From assembly GCA_015499995.1 (NCBI GenBank), contig JADNRV010000023.1, positions 186,001 to 250,000 on the forward strand: a DNA stretch of 64,000 bases, read 5' to 3'. Below the pieces are notes generated by a model. The model had not been told where the DNA came from. It did no database searches and saw nothing but the letters and a program-made list of their open reading frames with translations. The DNA is from Flammula alnicola. Lineage: Eukaryota; Basidiomycota; Agaricomycetes; Agaricales; Strophariaceae. The translations under genes were made by a program, and so were the position numbers. Shown piece after piece: positions 54,737-64,000 of the stretch (position 1 is the stretch's first letter; each line of letters begins with the position of its first letter).

Positions 54737-57700
54737 ATGGAGGATCCTTGGGCAAATGCCTGGGGAGATCCCTCAAAATCCAGTCTACCTGACTCCTCGA
54801 CTCTTGCAACCAGTTCAACTTGGTCTGCACCTTCTGTCTCCGTTTTACAAGGTGACCATGAAGATGATTTGTCGACCTCGTCGTGGCCAATAAAGCCAAC
54901 CTCAGCATGGGCAGACCCGGATATTCCTGAGACTTCGCTATGGGTCAGCGACGCGTCGACGGCATGGAATCCTGCACCCTCAACCTTTGACAGGATATCA
55001 TTGGCCAGTAAAGAGTCCGTATCGGAGACCGAAATGCCTTTCCCCGAGTCAGCGTCTCAGGATGTCCATGAATCCACTGTACATTCTCCCTCATCATCTT
55101 CCACAACTGACGAAGCCCCGCATCCTACCAGTTCGCCACCCACCAAATCACCAGAACCTCCACCGTTCTCACCCTCGCGATAGTTCCGCCGCTGTCTCTT
55201 GTGGCCGCAGAAGACCTCGACGGATTGGTACCTTCGAAACAGCTGCTGGTGACTCTGAAGGATGGGGATCTCCATCCAGACCGGCTTTTTCTTTGCCTTC
55301 AGGTGATGTCGCAGCTTGGGGTGCGGAGACATGGGAAGCACCTGCTTCTGCAGCAGAAACAACTGAAAGAAGGGATGAATTAGATGATGCCTGGGAGACA
55401 GCGCGTCAGCAGAAAGAGAAACAAGACCGACATGTTGTTCGTACATTTTCTAGCTTCTTCACAATCAAATCTAACGATGTTTCAGCCGCCAGAATTACTG
55501 GCGTCAATTCTGCGTCAATTCGAAGAGTTATCTAACGACCTCTGGCCTGACTCAGGTCCAACAACAGAGAGCCAGTACGACAAAGAACCAGTAGTGGACA
55601 TGGAAAGCCTTGGTCTGTGAGTATTGCAAACCTACTCACCGAGTTCTTCCCACATCCTGAAGGACTGTCCAATGCAGAAATTCTGTCATGCAAAGACTGG
55701 TACCAGAGGATTTGGTACTCCCCGTCAATGTTCCTTTCTCCAAGACGTTTACTTCAAAACAATTGTCGGAGGCCCTTAGGCTTACTCGACATTCCCATTT
55801 GACGCGAACAAGTCCAATGGCATTGTATATGGCATCAAAAGGATCCATTTCTTGGGAGGCTTCTATCAAAGCAAAGCCTAACATCATTCCAGATGACTTC
55901 ACACCTGCCGGATGGAAAATCGTAGAAGCAACGAAAGAAGACGTGTCGTCTCCAGACGAAGGAAAAAAGAAACCCAGTGGTGGCTTACTCTCTTTTTTTG
56001 GACGAAAAGCGACGAACCCTCCATCAGATGCTTCCAGTATCAGACGATCTGCCTCTCCCGTCAGTATATCTGGTGCGTCTTCCGTCAAGACTGGGGCTTC
56101 TCCTCGAGCAAGTGTCGACAGTGGTCGTCCAAGCACCGCCCAAAGCCAAGCTGCTGCGAAGTCGACTCCTGCGTCGCCGAGCGTGGTTTCTTTTGGTTCC
56201 ATCGTAAACCAGAAAAATGACTCAAACGCAGTGTCGGTGAGTTCAACGACGTCAACAAATATACCAGCAGATGGGATTGTGCGCGAGCCAACGCCACCAC
56301 CACCTTCCGCAATGTCTCGTTTTCTTGGACGCTTTTCTACACGCTCGAGAACAGCTTCCAGGGACTCTATGGCTCTTTCTTCAGATGACCTTGAGTTTCT
56401 TGAAGATGTTCCTACCGCGCGGAGTCCTGATGTGGATAACAGTGCATCGCTGGATGCTCTGAGTATGATGATCAAATCTCCCCCTCTTCCTACAAGACTA
56501 CCCGAACCGCTAGCACCTCCTCCTAGAGCACCTCCTCAACCTTCACGGCCTCCTCAACCACCTGCCGGTCAACAACCTCAAAATGACGATTTCATGTCCT
56601 TTTTCGATACTCTTGACAATGAGCCGAAGGTTCCAGCTCCGAATGTACCACTGCATTCAGTATTGACGGCAATGCCCATACCACGTGTCAAGCCCAATTT
56701 GGTCCATGTTTCCTCATCCTCATCTTCATCTTCGCCCGCACCACGGCTAAGCACTCCACCCCCTTCATAGGAACTCCTGATCAAACATCGGATCAAACAT
56801 CTCGGCGCATCAAAGGTAGTGAAGATCAATCTTGGCCATCGTTCGATTATCCATCAATGCCCACGAACAGGAGTGCACCCTCCCAAACTAAACGCCCTTT
56901 CGTGGCGATTATGGCGTCATCTACGAAAACATCCTCGACAACGCCGCCACTCCTTCCCAAGCCGACCTCTGCTTTCTCACTGCCACCTCCGCCTTCAACG
57001 AGCCAACGAGCGCCGAGTAATTCGGACCTTTTATCTGGATCTAGCAACAGTATAGCTCCTTTGCGATCGTCCCCCTCTTCACGTTCCCATACACCCCTCC
57101 GAAGTCAACTGCCTCCACCTCCACCCCCACCCATTCAACCTGTAAACATCGACGATGATGACGATTTCTCGGACTTCCTTTCCTCGCCTGCACAGGCTGC
57201 ACATCCTGCACATCTATCCTTCAATGATTTTGCACCAGCAGTGACACATTCAGCATTACCGCCCTCTTCCACCCGTCGACCGACTACATCTAACGACCTC
57301 CACGATAGCTTCGACGATTTCTTAAACCCTCTTCCTCCACAGCCACCTGCAAAACCAACGCCCTTTGCATCTAATTCTTCTTCCCCTAGAAGCTTTTCTC
57401 CCAAGCTCTCTAAATCTCCTCCCGTGTCACAGGAACAGACTACTGGTCTCACTCGCAAAATTTCCAGAAAGGCCGACCACTCACGCACTTTGAGCTTGCT
57501 GGAAACAGCTGCAGCGCGGGGACGCTGGCTGGCACCTCCTTCGCCTCTTCCAGAAGCTTTACCACCACCTGACTCGCGCAACGGCAAATCGTCGAACGCA
57601 GATTTCTTTGGCGGTGGATCGATGCAAGCCCAACAAGCGCAAGCGGCGGCCTCTCTTACTGGCTCCTTCTCTTCTCCGGCTCTCGCTTCAAACGGGTTCA

Positions 57701-57945
57701 ACGAGAAACCTCTGCCTACGTGGAATTTCCCGCCTCCAATGAATGCCACGCCTCTGCAGCCCGCTCCCAGGACACAAGGGTCGCAGTCTACGTTTTCAGG
57801 CTACTCCGCTGCCAAGCCACCACCGCCACTGCAACCGCCACTGCAACCCCCTCCGACACAGAACGGACATGGTTCAGCATCATCCGCTGGCGCGAAGACG
57901 GGTGGGTTGTCTGCTCAAGATCTTTCTTTTTTCGAGGGCCTTTGA
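54737..57945 (+). CDS. Large disordered protein with acidic-phenylalanine motifs, possible trafficking adaptor
   Basis: I do not recognise an established family. The ATG at 54737 starts MEDPWANAWGDPSKSSLP. Trp-containing motifs repeat at the N-terminus (AWGDP, SAWADPD, AAWGAETWEAP). A folded-looking segment spans PPELLASILRQFEELSNDLW, FSKTFTSKQLSEALRL and SKGSISWEASIKAKPNIIPD. The rest is Ser/Pro-rich, with short acidic-aromatic motifs DDFMSFFDTLD, DDDFSDFLSS and DSFDDFLNPL, and it ends GLSAQDLSFFEGL. Such DFxxF-type motifs bind gamma-ear/GGA ear domains in clathrin adaptor accessory proteins, so a trans-Golgi or endosomal accessory role is an inference. Exon joins near 55165-55210 (a 46-nt intron with donor GTTCTC) and 56686-56770 are uncertain. 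Confidence 0.7.
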
Positions 57946-58580
57946 GGTCGTGTTGTAATGCCATTTTGAATTCCAATATCTCTGCTATCGGTCTGCTTGA
58001 AAGTAGTCGATGTGATCCGTAAGCTTTGCCTTCTGAAGACTACAAGCCAGTCTGTCGATCAAGGATTCATCGTTGTCGGTTTTCAAGTCACCTCATCGCA
58101 TCCGAGTCCATCGGTCCCCACTGCGGGCCGCCGAGTCATTTTAATCACAGTCCTGAGTCGCATTACTCCTCTTCGAAGTATTTTTGCAAACTGTTTTCAG
58201 TTAGCTTGGACAAGATGTCGGAAATACCAACATTGCGTTCCACTCGGCCTGAGGTTGTCGGGAGCAAAGAGGGAATTTCTTTAGCGCACAGATTATGTAA
58301 TGTTCTACTTAAAGTTCTACTGAGCATTTCCGGAATCCCTGCATTGTGATCTCATGCTCAAATGTCATTGCAACGCCGCAGTCCCAGTACAGCAACACTA
58401 AAGCCCTGTCGACTGTGAGCATACTAGGCGCCTGGCCCTGAAAAATTCACAGCCTCTCGTACTTCAACTTGTATGAATAACGACAGCCACGTCTTCTCCC
58501 CAGCTTGGACGAAGTAAAAGCAAGCACATCGGCGATCGTGAATCGCGCACACTGCAGTCACCTAATCGAAGATCGGACGC
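57946..58580. other. Intergenic
   Basis: About 635 bp between two plus-strand genes. The short frame 58026-58349 has no recognised features. Likely 3' UTR of the upstream gene and promoter of the downstream one. Confidence 0.4.
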
Positions 58581-59130
58581 ATGGCGGACCACTCTGGCAG
58601 ACTTCCCGGGCCCTACCCACCCAGTTACAACTCGGAGGCGAGGGATCGAACAGGGGGTCCTAGTAGCTACCACCCGAAGATGACGGGTTATCGTATTCTC
58701 GTCATCTTCCTGACCGCTGGATTTGGACTGTCCAAGGCCAAGTTGTCCTACCAAGGGAAATCTACCGCACCTAATACACTGGATTGGATGTATGGCGTTG
58801 TCGCTTTTCTCATGTGAGTTAGTCCATCTTTGTGCAAATCAAAGGAGTAACTCATTCAATTGCATTGTTCTCTCTGTGTTCTGCAGATTATACTGGTTGG
58901 GTATCTATGAGAGGCATTCAATGCATAATATGCGATTGATGTTCGAGGTCGACTACCTTGCTGGACTATGGAAGCTCATTGCTGTCTTCTGGAGGCTCAT
59001 AGTCAGGATCATAACCGGAAGGGACTCCAATCGTAAGTGCTACAATAATCCAAACGACCAGCGCTAGATTCTAACAAACGTTGAATTTCCAGGTCCAACA
59101 CCGAGTCGCAGATCGACTCGCGAAGACTGA
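58581..59130 (+). CDS. Small two-helix membrane protein, conserved hypothetical
   Basis: Unidentified. ATG 58581 starts a Pro/Tyr/Ser-rich cytosolic segment (GRLPGPYPPSYNSEARDR), then a first hydrophobic helix (GYRILVIFLTAGFGLSKAKL). A second region (LDWMYGVVAFLILYWLGIYE) follows across an intron at 58814-58886. An amphipathic stretch follows (LWKLIAVFWRLIVRIITGRD), and a basic tail ends with stop 59128-59130. Three exons with clean splice signals and about 140 residues. PPSY motifs can bind WW domains, which is only suggestive. Confidence 0.65.
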
Positions 59131-59554
59131 ACCCACATACCCAGACATATTTATTCATATACCCATACGAACCGTTGCTATCTATTCTGCCACCCGAGAA
59201 CATCTGGAAATTGGGACTTGCAATGCAAGGCACACAACACTGAGTAGTAGTATGTAATATTTTTAGATGTATTAGCATTGAATTGTAGAATCCATCTCAC
59301 AGGCATAGCCTTGAAATTTCCACTGTACCTATGCTCTGCAGCAATGCCGGTTGTGTCAATCAGAGGCAGAGATTCACTGCAACAGGACAGCGGCGAAAGC
59401 TCTTGTGTCAGATTTCCGAGGGCTCCATGGCGAAGTGCTGGAAGGTCCCACTTTCATTCCGCAGATGCAACTAGCCTGAGCTTGAGGAACTGGCGTAGCC
59501 TTTACAAGCCAATCTCGAAAAGCCTTGAAGACGAGCAGTGCAACAAAGTAGATG
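59131..59554. other. Convergent 3' flanks
   Basis: About 425 bp between the small membrane protein stop and the RING protein stop. No gene recognised. Confidence 0.4.
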
Positions 59555-61681
59555 CTATCTTTTCCGTGGCTTTTTCTTCCCATTTAGCCTCGAAGGTATA
59601 GGCGACGGCGTGGGCACAGCAATCGACCCGCCAGCAGCTTCCGATTCCACACCGCCGCCCTGCTCAATCTTCGTCTGGGCGTCAAGAGAGAACATGACGT
59701 CCCTGACCTGGTCCTCCAGCTCCCTCACCTTGTTCGTAAAGTCCTCCTTCTCCTTATCCGCCATCGCCGTCTTCTCCTTCATCTTCCCGAGATTCTTCAT
59801 CAGGCCCTCAGAGACCGCCCGCTCTTCCCGAAGCTCCTTCTCCAGTCTCCTGGCGAGCTCAGCGACCTTCTCGGCGCGGTGCTCGGCTTTCGCTTTATCC
59901 TTCAGGATCAGAGATACCCTCTCCTCTTCCTCCTTCCGTACCCGCATCTCCTCTTCCTTGTTCCGTATTTGCTCTCGCTTGAACTCCTCGCTCAACTTCT
60001 CCACCAACGACTTGAGTTCGCCCACTTGAGATCTCAGCTCCGTCGTCTGCTCCTCATAAAAAGCCCGTTGCGAGTCCAACTGAGATGTAAGGAGATACGA
60101 ATATTCGATCCCGATGGCTTCGATTTTCTCGGCACTCAGCGCATCTGCCTGAGACGGCCCAAGACCACCCTCTCGCGGAGTAGCGCCCATAGACGAAGCC
60201 GCGCTGGGAAGCTCGACCAGCTTCCCGTCTGCCTTATTCTGTATTAGCCGGTGTACGTAGCCATCACCTGCGTAATCCCAGACGCGCTGTGTCTCAAGCT
60301 CCAATGCATAGAGATGTGTCGTGGCTTGGTAGTGCGCCTGAGCGTGAGCTTGACCATATCGTCCACAGCCAATGTTTCCGCAGATGAGGCATATCCAAAG
60401 GTTCGTCGTCGATGAACAGGAAGAACACGATGACTGACTTGGAGCTGTTGGATCGGCGAATGGAATGGTCCGTGTAGAAGTGGAAGAGGATGGATGGGAA
60501 GACAGAAGAGTCTGAGAGTAACGGCAGACAGGACAGCTACAGAGAAACAATCAGAGGGAAATCACCAAAGCTACAAAATGATAAAAAGCATACCGGCTGT
60601 CGCCCCATTTGCTTAGACACGCACAGTGGAATGTGTGCGAGCAAGGTACAGTGATGAGGCCCGTTACGGCCGAGTCCATACGCTCAAGGCATACAGGACA
60701 TGTTGGCAGTTCATACATGTTCGCTTGTCCTAACCGAGTTATTGTTTGCCCAGTCGTATCTTCCACATCGATGACCACCGACAGAACGTGGACGACATGG
60801 CAAATTTCTGGCTAACATAACATAGAAATGTATGGTCATTCATGGTAGTAATAGCAAAGAGACAAAGTTACGAACCTCCATTGAGTTGAATGGCTTGCCA
60901 TTATAAGCCTCCGTAAAATCTGCTGCATCTGCTGGATTCAGAAATTTGATAATAACCATTGAACGATTTGGGGCGAAGTCTCTGAACAAAACATGCATGT
61001 TTCAGTGCGCAAGACACAACTTCCGTTGACTGTCTTACATACCTGATAATCCGGAGGTGGCCTATGCCCTCCACAGCCGGCGCAACAAATGCCAAAAAAT
61101 CTGAGGGTGTCATCCATGATGGCACGGCCAGAACGCCCAACATGATTCCGTCGGAGTCATCATCAATAGCACCTGTGAGCGACATCTCCGCGACCTTGGC
61201 TTCGAGTTCTTCGGGAGTGGGTTTGCTCGAGCCATCACGGAAGACGTGGACTGTTCCTTCCGGAAGATTCGTAGTGCCAGATTTTTTTCGTGTATGGGGA
61301 ACGAAAGTAGCTTCGGCGGGCCCTAGCATGTCATATTCACATGAGCACATTACATAGATAATGTTTCATTCTCGATTGCGCACCTCTTCCTCGACCTTTA
61401 TCTTTTCCGGAATGAATTACGGATCCCATATGATCAAAATCAATCCAATCGAGGCTTATAGGACCAAGTCTGTAGTCCGAGTCCTTCTTTGATGCCGGCG
61501 GTCCGAGAACGGGAATTCCTCGAGAAAGTGTGTTCCTCCGGAGAGTCGATTTAGATGAATGGCTTGGAAGTGGTTGGAATAGCGATGCCGGAATGAATGA
61601 CTCTGGGGTCTGCGAAGACGATGGGCGGGTTGTGCTGGATTCTGGGTTTAAGACGATGCGAATGTGGTATCCACGATTCAT
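59555..61681 (-). CDS. ETP1: BRAP2/Etp1-type RING and UBP zinc-finger ubiquitin ligase
   Basis: BRCA1-associated-protein-2 family, predicted E3 ubiquitin ligase; yeast Etp1 is linked to ethanol tolerance. From ATG 61681 come a low-complexity N-terminus, an RRM-like BRAP2 domain (LGVLAVPSWMTPSDFLAFVA, then HLRIIRDFAPN and IIKFLNPADAADFTEAYNG), and a RING finger (CPVCLERMDSAVTGLITVPC, SHTFHCACLSKWGD, CPVC). A ZnF-UBP follows (LWICLICGNIGCGRYGQAHA, HYQATTHLYALELE). The C-terminal third is a long coiled coil (LKSLVEKLSEEFKREQIRNK onward) ending in basic KKKPRKR. This is the classic domain order. The short basic tail may be a nuclear signal. Divergent from the Nudix gene, 203 bp apart. Confidence 0.92.
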
Positions 61682-61884
61682 GGCATTGGCAATGGTAGTG
61701 GAAGAGTTGTCAGCGTTGCACTTTTTATTGCAGCCGGTGCCGCATCCAGTATGTCATTTGTGGCTGTGCGTGTGACTCGAATTACATCCTTCTTTTGAAT
61801 GTTTGGATGGGAGGGCAGTGGCAAATATTCTGACGACATGATCAGGGACTTCGCTACGGAAGCGGGCTCCTCCCTTTCCTCATT

Positions 61885-62861
61885 ATGCCGCTACGCTCAC
61901 ATGGGGCGTCCCATATATTTTCATCTGCTTTGATCTCATTGACAAAGCCGTTCACACCCTCCACACTCCAAGTTCTCCGGAATGCTCTGAGACAGAACCC
62001 CGGTTTCTCAGAGGATGCACTTAACAAACAGGGCGCTGTGAAGAGACGGAATGCCGCCGTCTTGATACCCTTTTGTAATGTTCGCGGAGAACCGGGCATC
62101 TTGCTTGAGATTAGAGCAAAGACACTACGGTCTCATTCCGGAGAGATTAGGTGGGTCTTAGCTCTGTCAAGTTATCACCACAATGCAACCATCATGCTCA
62201 GACTCCTGTCATTTCATACAGTTTCCCCGGTGGCCGAATAGACGACGTGAGTTCCTCCCGCAGGCGGTTTTGAGGCATTTTATTAAATGCCCTCATTAGA
62301 CAGATGAATCGTTAATACAAGGAGCCCTACGGGAAACTCAGGAAGAGCTGGGTATTGACCAAAGTCAAGTCGAGATGCTTGGGGAGATTGGACCACCAGA
62401 GATGAATCTTCGAGGTGACATGAGGGTATGGCCGTTTGTCGTAAGTTTGCAAATTATGACACGCGGGTAAATGATGCTGAAATATACATCGAAAGGGCTT
62501 TATTCATTCGGAAGATGAAAAAAGGGCCCTGGCACCTGATGAACCATTTCCTTCTCTTGATATAGACGCCCTCCGCAAGCAAGCATCCCCATCAGAAGTG
62601 GGCACTATGATACACTTACCATTAAAGGCCTTTGCATCTCCAACGCGAATCCGGTCATCCATGTTTCGCGCACAGGAACCCTATTGGGCCGTTGATGTCA
62701 CTGATCTCGTTCAATCAGTCCTTCCAGAGGAGGCCGTCACTGACCAGAAGGGAGAGACAGTGGATGAAGTCGGACCCGGTGTCAATGGTCGTATCGAGGT
62801 TTGGGGATTGACAGGATGGTACCTTTCATTATTGATGAAAGTGTTACAAGTGTACCGATAA
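61885..62861 (+). CDS. PCD1: Nudix hydrolase, CoA diphosphatase type (Pcd1/NUDT7/8-like)
   Basis: Predicted to hydrolyse CoA or its derivatives, acting in peroxisomes or mitochondria. ATG 61885 gives a hydrophobic/basic N-terminus and then KRRNAAVLIPFCNVRGEPGI, LLEIRAKTLRSHSGEI. After two introns comes SFPGGRIDDTDESLIQGALR and ETQEELGI: the Nudix box Ex7REUxEExGU with a preceding SFPGG-type CoA pattern. Then VWPFVGFIHSE and a C-terminal SPTRIRSSMFRAQEPYWAVD segment common in this family. Five exons, ending at 62859-62861. No PTS1 tripeptide at the end (VYR). The stop lies 36 bp from the convergent Vma12-like stop. Confidence 0.88.
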
Positions 62862-62896
62862 CTCAGGAGGGCAGAAAAGGGCATGCGGCGAGATTA

Positions 62897-63631
62897 TTAT
62901 CTCCTATGCCGCAGTGTGGCCATGGCCGTCTCGTCGTCTGTGGAGCCAGCGATTACTTTCGGGGTATCATCCGAGTCAGAGTTGGTTTCTGGGACGGGGT
63001 CCACCTTTTTATGCCGAGCAGATCGCATTTTCGTCCTAATGGTTTTGGATGTTGAACGGCGGGATAGCCAGATCATGTAAAGGCCAGCCTCTGACCCTGC
63101 CACGAGAATTGCCGCAAATAGAGCAAAGAGGACGCGCTGAACATACTTAGATTAGACAGTCGTAATTTAGAAATAGACACGACATACCCATTCGTTTTTC
63201 CAGCCTGTCCTTTCTGCTGCCCACCAAGCTGCGAATGCGACACCTCCAATGCTCAGCAAGGCGTTGAGCAAGACCGTGATAGCCTTTCTTTCTCTAATGC
63301 GGTCGGCCTCTATTTCTTCTGCTTCTTTAGGTGGGACGTAGTCGCCAAATTTGCGCTCAGGCGAAGTTGTAGTGCCAGCAAGCAGGGCTATCATTGAATA
63401 CGATTGGAAGTCCAAACCTCTGGATTTGAGGCTTTTCTGCCCTTGATCTGACCGTGCCCATTGAGAGACCGCAAAGAGGGCTTTATACGGAATGAGGGGA
63501 GGCGGAGGATGTGCGAGATACTGCTCTAGTTGATGTGCTATTTCATGGGGTAAAAGCGGACACACTGGCTTGAGGGTGTCCAGAAGGTGTGGCTCCAGCG
63601 AGATGTTGACGTCGGCAGTAGAGGTGCCCAT
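62897..63631 (-). CDS. VMA12: V-ATPase assembly factor, Vma12/Vph2-like (TMEM199 family)
   Basis: ER membrane protein that with Vma21 and Vma22 assembles the V0 sector. From ATG 63631 the cytosolic part includes LLPHEIAHQLEQYLAHPPPP and YKALFAVSQWARSDQGQKSL. Then come FQSYSMIALLAGTTTSPERK and a basic/acidic helix. Two membrane helices follow (VLLNALLSIGGVAFAAWWAA and FALFAAILVAGSEAGLYMI), separated by an intron of about 50 nt. A basic cytosolic tail ends at 62897. Length is about 230 residues, matching the family. The combination YSMIALLAGTTTSP plus two helices is the main evidence. Confidence 0.8.
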
Positions 63632-63825
63632 AGTGGCAAAGATGAAACGCGGGAGATTGTGTTAGTCCCGGTGAAAAGTGTTGGAAGCAAGTGACAGGCG
63701 TCAAAACAGCAAACAGCATGCTTGTCAATTCTCTCATCGGTGACGGCGGTGCTATATGTAAGCGTAGGCTCTCTGAAAAGAATTAACCCACACCCCTCCT
63801 TCCCTTCCCCTTCTGCGGCCATCAT

Positions 63826-64000
63826 ATGGATTATACTCAGGGCTCTGCTGTTGCGGCCCAATTCCGGCAGGCTTGCACAGACTTCGACATCAAGGATAAG
63901 CGCAGGATACGTTCGATCATCGGCACTCTCGACCTCACAGCCCAATATCTTGCTCGGAGCGACATCATCAGGTATACAAACTCATCAATAACGCGCCTCA
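63826..64000 (+). CDS. Unidentified gene, 5' end only
   Basis: The ATG at 63826 is in good pyrimidine-flanked context. The first exon reads MDYTQGSAVAAQFRQACTDF and continues DIKDKRRIRSIIGTLDLTAQ to SDIIR. A GTATAC donor follows at about 63972. The rest is beyond the window. No family recognised. Divergent from the Vma12-like gene with 194 bp between starts, which fits the general pattern here. Confidence 0.5.
   Translation, partial: MDYTQGSAVAAQFRQACTDFDIKDKRRIRSIIGTLDLTAQYLARSDIIRYTNSSITRL

Noticed and set aside
55636..57749. Long minus-strand frames (for example 279 and 204 codons)
   Set aside because: Antisense to the Ser/Pro-rich plus-strand protein; biased codon composition keeps the opposite strand open.

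Overview
The window is nuclear DNA from a filamentous basidiomycete, most likely an agaricomycete (mushroom or wood/litter decayer). Nearly every gene is cut by many short introns of roughly 45-100 nt. The gene content is eukaryotic and fungal: a Rho1 GEF, a TFIIH-type CDK, a two-SH3 Ste50/Ubc2 adaptor, Kei1 and tropomyosin. It also carries basidiomycete-type accessory genes: a terpene synthase, a multi-intron P450 and a subfamily-C GH45 endoglucanase. No rRNA, tRNA, CRISPR, virus or intact transposon was recognised.

Layout. 1-2394: 5' part of a DEP-DH Rho GEF (-), running off the left edge. 2395-4146: gene-poor, with a foldback repeat near 3746-3898. 4147-8342: divergent terpene synthase (-, with several frame breaks) and cytochrome P450 (+), a likely minimal terpenoid locus. 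8343-10018: no gene seen. 10019-16681: conserved hypothetical, a divergent GH47 mannosidase-like protein, a Gfo/Idh/MocA dehydrogenase, and OHCU decarboxylase (urate breakdown). 16829-23881: J-protein, Cdk7-like kinase, nuclear-basket nucleoporin, complex I 21 kDa subunit. 25266-33562: GH45 endoglucanase, DHHC palmitoyltransferase, dual-specificity phosphatase, Mediator subunit 4, CLC chloride channel. 33994-38266: Cub1/UPF0662-type protein and two tandem tropomyosin-like genes. 38675-47734: methionine-R-sulfoxide reductase B, eIF4E-family cap-binding protein, Kei1, TMEM14-like protein, Ipi3, a second J-protein. 49358-57945: a full Ste50/Ubc2 adaptor, a tandem paralogue lacking both SH3 domains, and a large disordered protein with acidic-phenylalanine motifs. 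58581-64000: small membrane protein, BRAP2/Etp1-type RING protein, CoA-type Nudix hydrolase, Vma12-like V-ATPase assembly factor, and the start of an unidentified gene.

Most genes are housekeeping and sit in a strongly head-to-head arrangement: twelve divergent pairs, several with only 100-250 bp between start codons. CACGTGAC-type E-boxes recur in or near several of these promoters. The accessory part is the terpene synthase/P450 pair, the GH45 gene and the duplicated Ste50 and tropomyosin genes. Several single-base frame breaks occur, one of them in the normally essential Ipi3 gene. This suggests consensus indel errors in the sequence, so broken reading frames here should not be called pseudogenes without checking.

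Exon boundaries were placed by eye from splice signals and family similarity. Statements about families come from memory, not from searches.
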